Source: Rahnella aquatilis CIP 78.65 = ATCC 33071
GTDB lineage: Bacteria; Pseudomonadota; Gammaproteobacteria; Enterobacterales; Enterobacteriaceae
Assembly: GCF_000241955.1 (NCBI RefSeq)
Contig: NC_016818.1
Span: 3,720,001-3,784,000 of the forward strand
Reading direction: 5' to 3'
Length of the DNA: 64,000 bases
Position numbers and translations under genes: made by a program. Positions 40,594-50,180 of this stretch are shown here, piece by piece (positions within the stretch are counted from its first letter, which is position 1; each line of letters opens with the position of its first letter). Below the pieces are notes generated by a model. That model was not told the DNA's origin and did no database searches. It worked only from the letters and a program-made list of their open reading frames with translations.

Positions 40594-41388
40594 TTATTTG
40601 GCCTTTTCCTGATGAACGGATATGTCCAGCGGACCGAAGTATTGCGTCTTAATCTTTTCCCATGTGCCGTCGGCAATGATTTTCGCCAGCCCGTCATTGA
40701 GCAGTTTTTTAATGTGGTCGTCGCCTTTACGCAGGCCGTAAGACGAACCGATACTGAACAGCTTGTCATCACGCACTTCCGGGCCGGTCAGGGTAAAATT
40801 TTTGCCTTCCGGTTTGTTGAGGAAACCAAAGGTCACCGCCACCGCCGGGCTGAGCGCACCGTCTAAGCGTCCGGCCACCAGATCCTGATAAATGGTGTCC
40901 TGATCGGCATACGCCACCACATCCACCCCTTTCGGCTGCCAGAAAGTATTGGCATACATTTCCTGAATCGAACCCTGCTGAACCGCGATACGCTTGCCCT
41001 GCAACGATCCCGGCGTCGGCAACAGCGGGCTGCCTTTTGGCACCACCAGTTTGGTCGGAATGTGATACACAAAATCGCTGAAGTCGATCACTTTGCGGCG
41101 TTTTTCGGTCGCACCCTGCGGCGAAATGAAATCCACTTTTTTGGCGATCAGCGAAGGAATTTCAGCGTCAAAGCTGCTGACCACATAGTCACATTTCACT
41201 TTCATTTCTTTGCAGATGGCGTTGGTGACATCAATTTCAAAGCCGGTCGGCGTGCCCGCCGCATCACGGTACTGGAACGGCGGATAACTTAAATCAGCGC
41301 CGACACGCAGCGTTTCGCCTTCGGCATGCGCCAGCGCGCTGCCAAACGTCAGTGCCATAACGGCAGCCACCAGTGTTTTTTTCATCAT
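40594..41388 (-). CDS. Periplasmic amino-acid-type solute-binding protein
   Basis: 264 residues. The signal peptide MKKTLVAAVMALTFGSALA is cut near AHA-EGE. Family 3 binding domain: LRVGADLSYPPFQYRDAAG, GFEIDVTNAICKEM and the C-terminal GLAKIIADGTWEKIKTQYFG, as in Lys/Arg/ornithine- and His-binding proteins. No permease or ATPase genes adjoin it, so it must use a transporter encoded elsewhere. Followed by the M28-like gene. Confidence 0.88.
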   Translation of the reverse strand: MMKKTLVAAVMALTFGSALAHAEGETLRVGADLSYPPFQYRDAAGTPTGFEIDVTNAICKEMKVKCDYVVSSFDAEIPSLIAKKVDFISPQGATEKRRKVIDFSDFVYHIPTKLVVPKGSPLLPTPGSLQGKRIAVQQGSIQEMYANTFWQPKGVDVVAYADQDTIYQDLVAGRLDGALSPAVAVTFGFLNKPEGKNFTLTGPEVRDDKLFSIGSSYGLRKGDDHIKKLLNDGLAKIIADGTWEKIKTQYFGPLDISVHQEKAK

Positions 41389-41430
41389 TATCCTGTCCTC
41401 TTACCCAAGGTTATTATTTTGATGGTTAAC

Positions 41431-42633
41431 TTAAAAACGGGACTTCCAGTTTAAAAACTCTTCCCTCACCGCCTGAAGTTTTGCGCCGTCCTGACACAGA
41501 TCCACTGTCGTCATCGCCAGCGCTTTGGCTGCCTGCAACATGGCCTGTAAACCGGCTTCGGAACCGGCAGCGTCGGCAAATTCCGGGGTATGTGGCAGCA
41601 CATCACCGATACGGATATACGGGTGGATCGCCGCAGTGATCTGGCTGACATTGCCGATATCCGAAGAACCGATGCCGCCACTGAGCGGCGGCGGAACCAC
41701 TTCCACACCGAGAATGTCCAGATTCTGTTTAAAGTATTCCGCCAGCGTCAGGTTGTTATTACGCTCGGCGTAGGTCAGCCCTTCTTCAATTTCCAGCCGC
41801 GCACCGGCCATCAGCGCCGCGCCCTGTGCCGCATCAAACACTTTTTGTTTGACGGTGCCGAGCCCTCTGACCGTTTTAGCGCGCATCAGGAATTTCGCTT
41901 CTGCATAAGCCGGAACAATGTTGGTCGCCCTGCCGCCGTCGGAAATAATGCCGTGCACGCGCACATCGTCGGTGAACAACTGGCGCAGAGCATTAATGCC
42001 ATTAAAGGTGTGGATCACCGCATCGAGCGCGCTGATGCCGTTTTGAGGTGCAGACGCCGCATGTGCCGCTTTGCCATAGAATTTAAATACCGCATCGACA
42101 CACGCCAGCCCGCCGCGTACCACCATGGTTTTATCGCGCGGATGGAACATCATCACCGCATCCACATGGTCGAAAATGCCTTTCTCGCTGAGAATAATTT
42201 TCCCGCCGCCCTCTTCCTCTGCCGGTGTGCCGATCACTTCCAGCTTGCCGGTCAGCAGATGTGATTGCTGTTTCAGCGCCAGCGCGGCCGTCACGGACGC
42301 CGTGCCAATCAGGTTATGTCCGCAGGCATGTCCCAGATCCTTCAGCGCATCGTATTCCGCCAGCAACGCGATCACCGGACCCGGCCTGCCGCTGTCAAAT
42401 GTCGCGCGAAACGCCGTCGGCAGACCGCCTGCTTGTTCCTCAATCTCAAACCCTGCTGCACGCAGGGGCGCAATCAGTGCCGCTGCGGATTCGACCTCTT
42501 CAAAGCTGAGTTCAGGGCGGGCATGAATATTCAGCGCCAGCGCACTGGCCTGCGCGGTGAGAGCATCCACAGCCGCGATAATCTCAGCTTTCTGTTGTTT
42601 GATGTGATGAACCGATGTAGTGCAACCCGACAT
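41431..42633 (-). CDS. M20-family amidohydrolase (AbgB/IAA-amino-acid hydrolase-like)
   Basis: 400 residues. Metal and catalytic segments: HARPELSFEEVESAA, LAEYDALKDLGHACGHNLIG, GTPAEEEGGGKIIL and MMFHPRD. Closest in pattern to p-aminobenzoyl-glutamate hydrolase subunit B and other N-acyl amino-acid amidohydrolases. 42 bp upstream of the solute-binding protein, so a hydrolase/binding-protein/peptidase unit is likely. The substrate is not known. Confidence 0.87.
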   Translation of the reverse strand: MSGCTTSVHHIKQQKAEIIAAVDALTAQASALALNIHARPELSFEEVESAAALIAPLRAAGFEIEEQAGGLPTAFRATFDSGRPGPVIALLAEYDALKDLGHACGHNLIGTASVTAALALKQQSHLLTGKLEVIGTPAEEEGGGKIILSEKGIFDHVDAVMMFHPRDKTMVVRGGLACVDAVFKFYGKAAHAASAPQNGISALDAVIHTFNGINALRQLFTDDVRVHGIISDGGRATNIVPAYAEAKFLMRAKTVRGLGTVKQKVFDAAQGAALMAGARLEIEEGLTYAERNNNLTLAEYFKQNLDILGVEVVPPPLSGGIGSSDIGNVSQITAAIHPYIRIGDVLPHTPEFADAAGSEAGLQAMLQAAKALAMTTVDLCQDGAKLQAVREEFLNWKSRF

Positions 42634-42828
42634 GTTTTATTCCCTGCGATGGTGCAAGACCAAAAATTATTTTCGGATGAATACGATTGGGCATTGTGAT
42701 AACCCGTCTCTGTGCCTACAGAAATAGGGCTTTTAACGTTTCCGGTCAAATTGAGCCTTTTTATCTGTTGCGCTTTTTACGCAAAAAATATTTTATGGCT
42801 GAGGAATTTTACTGGCGGCGAAAAAACG

Positions 42829-43698
42829 ATGAACGAGAAAGACTGGCTGATATTGCGGGCGGTATATCAGCATAAAAACATTACCCGTGCGGCGGAGCAG
42901 CTTTATACCTCACAGCCCGCACTCAGTTACCGTTTACGCCAGATTGAACGCAAGCTGGCGATCCGTCTGTTTGAAGACGGTCAAAAAGGGCTGGTTTTCA
43001 GCGCGCAGGGCGAATATCTCGCGCAACATGCGGTGAGCGTGCTCAACGATTTACAGCAATTGAAACTCAATCTGCACAGTCTGGATCAGGAACAGCAGGG
43101 AGAGATTTCGCTGGGCGTGTCGAGCAACTATGCGGCGTACCGTTTGCCGCCGTTACTCAGCCAGTTCCGGCAGACACATCCGGGGATCCGCGTGAATCTG
43201 ATGAGTGGTTTTAGCGAGGGGATCATTCAGAAACTGTTGCGCGGAGAAATTGATATGGCGCTGGTGAAGGACGATTTTAACTGGAAGGAAGGCAAGCATC
43301 TGATTGAGGAAGATGATTACGTGCTGGTCAACCGTCAGGATTTTGATTTCGCCCTGCTGCCGCACATGCCGCAGATAAAAATTCATCACGGCCCGCACGT
43401 GACACAACTGATTGAACGCTGGTGGAATGCCAACTTTTCCCATGCGCCGACTGTCACGATGGAAGTCGACAAACTGGAAGTGTGCATGGCGATGGTTGAG
43501 CACGGGCTGGGTTACGCGATTGTCGCCACCTATTTACCGCTGCCCGAACATTTTTACCGCCGCCCGATCAGTGTGGACGGCGCGACGGTAAAAAACCGCA
43601 CCTGGCTGCTGCACCGCCATAACCTGAACGCAACGCCCTATATGCAGGCGTTTATTCATCTGTTACAGACGGCGCAACAAGGGCTGATGCCCCGCTGA
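42829..43698 (+). CDS. LysR-family transcriptional regulator
   Basis: 289 residues from the ATG at 42829 (MNEKDWLILRAVYQ); upstream in-frame codons are excluded because the LysR HTH begins here. HTH ITRAAEQLYTSQPALSYRLR and a LysR substrate domain (GEISLGVSSNYAAYRLPPLL). It is divergent from the amidohydrolase operon, which it probably controls. It ends directly against the convergent PhzF-like gene. Confidence 0.9.
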   Translation: MNEKDWLILRAVYQHKNITRAAEQLYTSQPALSYRLRQIERKLAIRLFEDGQKGLVFSAQGEYLAQHAVSVLNDLQQLKLNLHSLDQEQQGEISLGVSSNYAAYRLPPLLSQFRQTHPGIRVNLMSGFSEGIIQKLLRGEIDMALVKDDFNWKEGKHLIEEDDYVLVNRQDFDFALLPHMPQIKIHHGPHVTQLIERWWNANFSHAPTVTMEVDKLEVCMAMVEHGLGYAIVATYLPLPEHFYRRPISVDGATVKNRTWLLHRHNLNATPYMQAFIHLLQTAQQGLMPR

Positions 43699-44580
43699 TC
43701 AGAGATCTAACGTGCCGTCAATCAGCGTACAGGTATCGCCACCGATCCAGGGTTCGCCCTCGACAAACGTGACCGTCACGCGGCCATCGCGTTGCAGTCT
43801 GGTGCCCTGACGCACGCGGTAGGTTTGTGCCATATGCGCGCCATCCGGGAAATTCGCCGCTTTCAGCACCCGCGCCAGACAGGCATTGGCGCTGCCGGTG
43901 ACCGGATCTTCTTTCAGCACGCCATCCTCATCGATAATCGCCCGCACTTCATAATCCGCCGGACCGTTTTTATCGTGTAAACCATAGACCGCGATACCGT
44001 TAATCCCCAGCTGTTTTTGTAGCTGACTGACTGCCGCTGCATCGGCGTTGATATTCAGGCAGTCCTGCGCGCTTTCCATGCGAACGACCAGCCAGATGAT
44101 GCCCATATCGACCGAAACCGGCGTGACATCAGCCTGAATGTTGCCGCCGCGCAGCGCGGTTTTCAGCAACGCATCATGTTCAGCCGCCAGCAATTTCAGC
44201 TGCGCAGGCGGCGCGGAAAATGCCTGACCGCCTTCTGCCAGTTGCTTCACCTGCACCAGCCCGACACCGCATTCCTGCACCAGATAGCCTGCATTTTTTG
44301 GCTTCAGACCGCTTTGCAACAGCGCATACGCCGTGCCCAGCGTCGGATGTCCGGCGAACGGCAGCTCTTTGTCAGTCGTAAAAATCCGCACACGGTAATC
44401 CGCTTCGGGTGAAGCCGGTTTGAGCACAAACGCCGTTTCCGCCAGGTTGGTCCAGCGGGCCATGGCAAACATTTCGGCATCCGTCAGTCCTTCCGAATCC
44501 AGTATCACGGCCAGTGCATTACCTTTGAGTGGCTCAGCGGTGAACACATCAACTTGTTTAAAACGGCGCAGGCGGGTCAT
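43699..44580 (-). CDS. PhzF-family isomerase-like protein
   Basis: 293 residues of the PhzF/YddE diaminopimelate-epimerase-like fold: FKQVDVFTAEPLKGNALAVI, the catalytic Glu in TNLAETAFVL, LPFAGHPTLGTAYAL and EDPVTGSANACLARVL. Many homologues have no known reaction; no phenazine genes are nearby. AAGGA precedes the ATG. Confidence 0.9.
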   Translation of the reverse strand: MTRLRRFKQVDVFTAEPLKGNALAVILDSEGLTDAEMFAMARWTNLAETAFVLKPASPEADYRVRIFTTDKELPFAGHPTLGTAYALLQSGLKPKNAGYLVQECGVGLVQVKQLAEGGQAFSAPPAQLKLLAAEHDALLKTALRGGNIQADVTPVSVDMGIIWLVVRMESAQDCLNINADAAAVSQLQKQLGINGIAVYGLHDKNGPADYEVRAIIDEDGVLKEDPVTGSANACLARVLKAANFPDGAHMAQTYRVRQGTRLQRDGRVTVTFVEGEPWIGGDTCTLIDGTLDL

Positions 44581-44735
44581 AGCAAATCCTTTTAAATCAT
44601 AAAGAAAGAGTGGGTGAACTGACTGAGTTTAGGAATATTTCAATAAGTTATCGAGAAAAAGGCCAGTCGCTGTCGGCTGACCTATGCTTAATAACATTGT
44701 TTCCAAAGTATCCTAAAAACATAAGGAATAGAAAG

Positions 44736-46025
44736 ATGCCCGTGAAGGATTTGATTGGTATTGGTATCGGTCCCTTTAATCTCAGTCTCGCCGCCATGGC
44801 AAAAGACACGGAAAAACTCAACGCTGCTTTCTTCGACGCTAACCCGGAATTCAGCTGGCATCCCGGTATGTTATTACCCACGGCGACCATGCAGACCTAC
44901 GTCCTGCAGGATCTGGTCACTACCGTTGCGCCGCGCAGCGAATTTTCGTTTATTAACTATCTGGTTGAGCAGAAGAAAATTTACCGTTTTCTGGCCACGG
45001 AACAGCTGATCATCAGCCGCGATGAGTTTTCCGATTATCTGCGCTGGGCGTGCGACCGCATTACGGGTTTGCATTTTTCCGAGCCGGTTGAGCGGATTGA
45101 TTTCGACGATAAGCGGCAGGAATTTATCGTGCAGAGTGAAAAAGGCGAGCACCGCGCACGCAATATTTGTCTCGGCACCGGTCATGCCCCGTGGATCCCT
45201 AAACCGGCACGGGCAGCACTGGGGGATAACTGTTTTCATGCCGCAGAAATAGAGCTGCGTGAGCCTGATTTCACCGGTAAACGGGTGGTAGTAGTCGGCG
45301 GCGGACAGAGCGGTGCCGATATCGTTCTTAACACACTGAGCGGCCACTGGGGCGAATTCACCGAACTGAGCTGGATATCCCGGCGCCCTAATTTTCAGCC
45401 ACTGGATGAATCGATTTTCACCAATGAATATTTCACGCCGGAGTATGTGAACTACTTTTATACGCTGCCGGAAGAGGTGCGCGAGCAGGAAATCGAAACG
45501 CAAAAACTGCCTTCTGACGGCATCAGTTATCACACCCTGGAAGACATCTATAAGCAGCTTTACCACCGTTTCGACGTGCTGCATCAGCCGCGTAATGTGC
45601 GTTTGCTGCCGCACCGGGCGCTGGATCATATCGTGCGTAATGCGGCTGGCGATTTCAGTTTGCAGGCAAAACACGGGCTGGAAAAATGCGAGGAACATTT
45701 CAGTGCCGATATCGTGATCCTGGCGACCGGCTATCGCCCCGGTTTACCTGATTATCTTGAACCGCTGCTGGAACGCATCCCGTATGACCGCGAGCAACAT
45801 TTGCCGCTGCAGCCGAATTTCAATCTGCGCTGGGATGGCCCGGAGCAGAACCGCATTTACGCAGTGAATGCCGGGATCCACAGCCACGGCAGTGCCGAAG
45901 GGCAACTGACGCTGACCGCGTGGCGCTCAGCGAAAATCCTTAATCATCTGCTGGGCGAAGCACATTACGATCTGCGGCCGGTGCCTTCGCTGGTCCAGTG
46001 GTGGTCAGATACGCCCCATAAATAG
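44736..46025 (+). CDS. L-lysine N6 / L-ornithine N5 monooxygenase (IucD/PvdA/SidA family)
   Basis: 429 residues from the ATG at 44736 (AAGGA upstream). FAD motif IGIGIGPFNLSLAAMA, substrate segment FSWHPGMLLPTATMQTYVLQ, NADPH motif VVVVGGGQSGADIVLN and the late ATGYRPGLP. This N-hydroxylating flavoprotein makes the first intermediate of hydroxamate siderophores. No synthetase, transporter or receptor gene is near, so it is an orphan. Diamine monooxygenases (AlcA type) belong to the same family and cannot be excluded. Confidence 0.87.
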   Translation: MPVKDLIGIGIGPFNLSLAAMAKDTEKLNAAFFDANPEFSWHPGMLLPTATMQTYVLQDLVTTVAPRSEFSFINYLVEQKKIYRFLATEQLIISRDEFSDYLRWACDRITGLHFSEPVERIDFDDKRQEFIVQSEKGEHRARNICLGTGHAPWIPKPARAALGDNCFHAAEIELREPDFTGKRVVVVGGGQSGADIVLNTLSGHWGEFTELSWISRRPNFQPLDESIFTNEYFTPEYVNYFYTLPEEVREQEIETQKLPSDGISYHTLEDIYKQLYHRFDVLHQPRNVRLLPHRALDHIVRNAAGDFSLQAKHGLEKCEEHFSADIVILATGYRPGLPDYLEPLLERIPYDREQHLPLQPNFNLRWDGPEQNRIYAVNAGIHSHGSAEGQLTLTAWRSAKILNHLLGEAHYDLRPVPSLVQWWSDTPHK

Positions 46026-46038
46026 CACGCACAAAAAA

Positions 46039-46057
46039 GCGGAGCATCTGGCTCCGC
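46039..46057. terminator. Terminator between the N-monooxygenase and yqfA genes
   Basis: GCGGAGC (46039-46045) pairs with GCTCCGC (46051-46057), flanked by A and T runs, between convergent genes. Confidence 0.75.
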
Positions 46058-46096
46058 CTTTCCTTTTCTCAGAACGCCTTCGTGACTGAAAACACG

Positions 46097-46747
46097 TCAG
46101 ACGTAAAAATAGATGGCTAAAAAGTGGCAGGCACTGCCGCCAAGCACGAATCCGTGCCAGATGGCGTGGCCGAACCGATAACGTTTTGAAGCGTAAAAAA
46201 TAACGCCCAGCGTGTATATCAAGCCACCCAGCGCCAGCAATATCACACCGCCTGGGGAAAGTTTGGTCGCAAGCTGGTAAATCACAATCAGCGACAGCCA
46301 GCCCATCGTCAGATACGTGACCAGCGAAAGCACCTCAAAACGGTGCGCAAACGCCAGTTTAAAAATCACGCCGAACAGCGCCAGCCCCCAGATCACCGCC
46401 ATTAATCCTTTCGCCAGCGGGGAATTGAGCCCGACCAGCAGGAACGGGGTGTAGGTCCCGGCGATCAGCAAATAAATCGCGCAGTGATCAAGTTTTTTCA
46501 GCCAGTATTTGGCTTTCTGATGCGGTATCGCGTGATACAGCGTAGAGGCCAGATACAGCAAAATCATACTGCCGCCGTACAAACTGTAACTGGTGATCGC
46601 CATGGCACTGGCGTTATCACCTATCGCCTGAACCAGCAACAACACCAGCCCGACAATCCCGAAAATCAGACCAACGCCGTGACTCAGGCTGTTGGCAATT
46701 TCTTCAGCCCACGGATATCCCTGTGGTGATGGAGACATCTTACCCAT
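46097..46747 (-). CDS. yqfA: Hemolysin III family / PAQR-like membrane protein YqfA
   Basis: 216 residues from the ATG at 46747, preceded by GAGGG; a further upstream ATG (46774) lacks a ribosome site. Seven hydrophobic segments. Conserved [32 protein letters not shown] (metal His), [16 protein letters not shown] and [16 protein letters not shown]. Close to E. coli YqfA. Function in bacteria is not settled. Confidence 0.92.
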   Translation of the reverse strand: MGKMSPSPQGYPWAEEIANSLSHGVGLIFGIVGLVLLLVQAIGDNASAMAITSYSLYGGSMILLYLASTLYHAIPHQKAKYWLKKLDHCAIYLLIAGTYTPFLLVGLNSPLAKGLMAVIWGLALFGVIFKLAFAHRFEVLSLVTYLTMGWLSLIVIYQLATKLSPGGVILLALGGLIYTLGVIFYASKRYRFGHAIWHGFVLGGSACHFLAIYFYV

Positions 46748-47121
46748 ACGTTGAGAACCCTCGAGGCAATACATGTAAAAAAGTAATAAGAGACGATTTA
46801 ATCCCCGGTTGTTTATAACCGCTGATTATAAATCATACCGCAAACAGAGTAGCTGAGAATCATTCCAGTGTACATCTGTAAGCTTAAAAATCAGTATTTC
46901 CCGATGTAACAGTCCCTTATCCCGATCATCATTGCCATGCGACACCGTCTGGAATCCCTTCAATTCATTCACTTTGTTTATAATTTACCGCTGTGACATT
47001 CTGAAAACAGCGGTGTTTACCGCACCCAAAAACATGATTTTTTGTCATCAAGCGACTAAGGTGTAGCGGAAATCTCTGATAACGCCATTAACAATGCCGT
47101 CAATATGACTAAGGTTTGACT
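46748..47121. other. Gap between yqfA and the HD-domain gene
   Basis: 374 bp between divergent genes; moderately AT-rich, so it should hold both promoters. I see no convincing operator, RNA or repeat. Confidence 0.5.
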
Positions 47122-47730
47122 ATGTCTGTAGCAACTTCCCCGCTGGATTTCGGCGCCATGACCGAAGTTTTTCAGTTCCTGATGGAAATCGGCAAGCTGA
47201 AAAACGTACAACGTCGCACTAAAGTTTTAGGCACTGAGCGTCAGGAAAATTCCGCGGAACATAGCTGGCATTTCGCCGTAGCAGCCATGTCTCTGGCACC
47301 TTTTGCGCCAGAAGGCATTGATATTAATAAAGTCATTCGTATGGCGTTGATCCACGACATCGTAGAAATCGACGCCGGTGACGTGCTGGTTTACGATCTC
47401 GCCGCCCGCGCCGCCGTTCACGATCAGGAAATCATTGCCGCAAAACGCCTGTTCGGCATTTTGCCTGCGCCGCTCAACAGCCAGTTCCTGGATTTGTGGA
47501 ATGAATACGAAGCGGGTGAAACCCCGGAAGCGCGCTTTGCGCTGGTGATCGACCGCGTGATGCCGATGATCATGAACCTGAATAATCAGGGGCAGAGCTG
47601 GGTGGAAAACAATATCCGTCTGGAGCAGGTGTTAGCCCGTAATGCCTTTATCGCCGATATCCATCCTGAACTGTGGCTGCACATCCGCAGCCATCTGGAC
47701 AACGCTCATCAGCAGGGCTGGCTGAAGTAA
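47122..47730 (+). CDS. HD-domain phosphohydrolase-like protein
   Basis: 202 residues. The HD metal-binding residues are in ENSAEHSWHFAVAAMSLA, MALIHDIVEIDAGDVLVYD and ALVIDRVMPMI. The pattern is that of the HDDC2/YfbR-like nucleotidase group (HD_3), suggesting a deoxynucleoside monophosphatase-like activity; the substrate is not shown by sequence. AAGG lies before the ATG at 47122. Confidence 0.88.
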   Translation: MSVATSPLDFGAMTEVFQFLMEIGKLKNVQRRTKVLGTERQENSAEHSWHFAVAAMSLAPFAPEGIDINKVIRMALIHDIVEIDAGDVLVYDLAARAAVHDQEIIAAKRLFGILPAPLNSQFLDLWNEYEAGETPEARFALVIDRVMPMIMNLNNQGQSWVENNIRLEQVLARNAFIADIHPELWLHIRSHLDNAHQQGWLK

Positions 47731-47735
47731 AATGT

Positions 47736-47759
47736 CCTTCCCCTCGCGAGAGGGGAAGG
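47736..47759. terminator. GC-rich palindrome between convergent genes
   Basis: CCTTCCCCTC (47736-47745) pairs perfectly with GAGGGGAAGG (47750-47759) around GCGA. Likely a bidirectional terminator, and similar in style to the palindromic repeats at 54521, 54621 and 63858. Confidence 0.7.
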
Positions 47760-47770
47760 CGCAAGATCAC

Positions 47771-49078
47771 TCACTTAGGAACATTCAGTGTCGTGGAATC
47801 CACGTAAGGTTTCATGATGGTGTCGGCGTCTTTCTGTGCCTGTGCCGCCGCTGCTTCCGGCGTGACTTTCTCGTCATTAACCAGGGCCGCCAGCTGATTT
47901 TCCATCGCCTGACGCACCGCCACGGTTTCATACGTCGCATACCACGGATAGGCGTATTTTAGCTGCTCCAGGGCAATCGTCGCACGCGGGTCTTTTGCCA
48001 GATAATCTTTCATTTCCGGCGTGTCATAGGACGCCATGCGCGGTGAAAAATAGCCGGTAAAGCGGCTCCAGGCACCGTTTACTTTCGGGCTGACCAGATA
48101 TTGCAGGAAGGTATAAGCCGCTTTTTTCTGGTCATCGGAAATGCCTTTAAAGCTCACCAGACTCGCCCCGCCGATGGTGACCCCGTTACGCACTTTGGCA
48201 GGCATCATCGCCACGCCCAGCTCGAAATCTTTGGTATTTTCACGCATAAAGCCCAGCGCGCCGGTGCTGAGCATCGCCATGCCGAGTTTGCCGGAGAAAA
48301 ACGCCGCGCTGATTTGTTTCGAGTTCAGCACGCCAGACGGCATCACTTTGTCGCGATATACCAGATTCTGCCAGAAGCGCAGCGCGCCCAGTGTGGACGG
48401 TTTGTCGTAATACACTTCGCCCGGATAATCGGCGTTGTAATACTGGCCGCCGTTGGCGCGGGTCAGTGCCGATAAAATCCAGCCGCCGTAATCATCGTTG
48501 GTCGATGGCAACATGATCCCCCACTGGCCTTTTGCCGAATCCGTCAGCTTTTTCGAATCTGCCAGCAATTCATCCCAGTCTTTGGGCGGCGCGGTAATAC
48601 CCGCTTTGGCGAACATGTCTTTGTTGTAATAGAGAATGGGCGTCGAGTTATGGAACGGGATCGCGTATGTCACGCCGTTGAGCTGAGCATTCTGGCGCAT
48701 GGCAGGCCAGAAGTTCTGCGTCAGGAACGGCGTGGCTTTCTGATCGCCGAATTTGAACAGTTCGTCCATCGGCAGAATTTCGTTTTTGATCGCCAGATCC
48801 GCCGTGAAGTTAGCAGACATGATCACCAGCGCCGGTGGCTGGCCGGATTTCGCCGCCGCTTCGGCTTTGACTTTGGTGGTGTCGTAGTTACCGGTAAATA
48901 TCCCGCGCACTTCGACATCATTTTGTGACTGGTTGAACTCTTTAATAACGCGGGTCATTTCCATGGTCAGTTTGCCGTCAACCGGCGCCGGGAACATGAA
49001 ATCAATATTTTCTTTGGCCGACGCCGTGCCTGCGGCAAAAAAGCCGATGACGAGCGCCAGCGCAGATACGTTACGCAT
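47771..49078 (-). CDS. Sugar/glycerophosphodiester-type ABC transporter solute-binding protein (UgpB-like)
   Basis: 435 residues from the ATG at 49078. The signal peptide [20 protein letters not shown] is cut near ASA-KEN. Family 1 binding-protein segments: MTRVIKEFNQSQNDVEV, YAIPFHNSTPILYYNKDMF and AALTRANGGQYYN-type middle. The start overlaps the ATPase gene end by eight bases. As the GpdQ phosphodiesterase is in the operon, glycerol-3-phosphate or glycerophosphodiesters are the best guess for the ligand. Confidence 0.88.
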   Translation of the reverse strand: MRNVSALALVIGFFAAGTASAKENIDFMFPAPVDGKLTMEMTRVIKEFNQSQNDVEVRGIFTGNYDTTKVKAEAAAKSGQPPALVIMSANFTADLAIKNEILPMDELFKFGDQKATPFLTQNFWPAMRQNAQLNGVTYAIPFHNSTPILYYNKDMFAKAGITAPPKDWDELLADSKKLTDSAKGQWGIMLPSTNDDYGGWILSALTRANGGQYYNADYPGEVYYDKPSTLGALRFWQNLVYRDKVMPSGVLNSKQISAAFFSGKLGMAMLSTGALGFMRENTKDFELGVAMMPAKVRNGVTIGGASLVSFKGISDDQKKAAYTFLQYLVSPKVNGAWSRFTGYFSPRMASYDTPEMKDYLAKDPRATIALEQLKYAYPWYATYETVAVRQAMENQLAALVNDEKVTPEAAAAQAQKDADTIMKPYVDSTTLNVPK

Positions 49079-50180
49079 GATGGTGATTCTCCCGGTGCAG
49101 GTTCTGCTGGTTTTGGCCTGAAAAAAGATGAAGGTCGTGCAAAGAGAAATACAAAGTGATGCTGTCGCCGGGTTGCGCAATGTCCCGGCTGTTTTCCCGC
49201 AAATGATTTTTACGGACGTAACGGATTTTCCCGAGCGGCGTGTCGGCATGGCACAGATACTCCGCGCCGAGCAGTTCGCGATAGGTCAGCGTCGCCTGCA
49301 ATTGCAGGCTTTCACCTTCCACCGGCCGGTCACTGATGTGTTCGGGTCTGATGCCCAGATACACCTCATTCAGCGCCAGCGCATGTTCAGTTTGCGGCAG
49401 ACGTACCGGCTGGTTTTCGACTGTCAGCAGGCCATCAGCGCATGGCAGTAAAAACAGATTCATCGACGGGGTGCCGATAAATCCGGCGACAAACAGGTTG
49501 GCCGGATGTGCATACAGCGTTTCCGGTGCGCCAATTTGTTGCAGATGACCTTTATCCAGCACGGCGATCCTGTCCGCCATGGTCATGGCTTCCATCTGAT
49601 CGTGAGTGACATAAACAGTGCTGGTTTTCAGCTGCTGATGCAGTTGCATGATGCCGTCACGCACTTCCGTGCGCAGCCGTGCATCGAGATTCGACAGCGG
49701 TTCATCCATCAGAAACAGCTTCGGGTCGCGCACAATGGCGCGCGCCATCGCCACACGCTGACGCTGGCCACCGGATAACTTGCCGGGTTTACGTTTGAGT
49801 AACGGCTCCAGCTGTAATAATCCGGCGACACGATCCACCCGTGCTTTGTGCTGCTCTTTCGGCTCGTTACGCATACGCATGCCAAAGGTGATGTTCTGCT
49901 CCACGGTCATATGCGGGAACAGCGCGTAGTTCTGGAAGATCATCGAGAAATTACGTTCGCGCGGCGACAGCCCGGAGATGTCATTGCCGTCAAGCATAAT
50001 GCGCCCGTCGCTGACGTTTTCAAGACCCGCCAGCAGGCGCAGCAAGGTACTTTTGCCGCAACCCGACGGCCCGACCAGCACCAGAAACTCACCGTCGGCA
50101 ATTTCCAGCGAAAGCTGATTCACCGCCGTGCTGCCTTCAAACTGTTTGGTAATATTTTCCAGACGAATGCCAGACATCAT
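49071..50180 (-). CDS. ABC transporter ATP-binding protein (UgpC/MalK class)
   Basis: 369 residues. Walker [11 protein letters not shown] loop, signature [15 protein letters not shown], Walker [14 protein letters not shown] and the C-terminal TOBE domain ([12 protein letters not shown]). It energises the permease pair 51016-52777. The start overlaps the gpdQ stop by four bases. Poly-His/Asn-rich end ([19 protein letters not shown]). Confidence 0.93.
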   Translation of the reverse strand: MMSGIRLENITKQFEGSTAVNQLSLEIADGEFLVLVGPSGCGKSTLLRLLAGLENVSDGRIMLDGNDISGLSPRERNFSMIFQNYALFPHMTVEQNITFGMRMRNEPKEQHKARVDRVAGLLQLEPLLKRKPGKLSGGQRQRVAMARAIVRDPKLFLMDEPLSNLDARLRTEVRDGIMQLHQQLKTSTVYVTHDQMEAMTMADRIAVLDKGHLQQIGAPETLYAHPANLFVAGFIGTPSMNLFLLPCADGLLTVENQPVRLPQTEHALALNEVYLGIRPEHISDRPVEGESLQLQATLTYRELLGAEYLCHADTPLGKIRYVRKNHLRENSRDIAQPGDSITLYFSLHDLHLFSGQNQQNLHRENHHHA

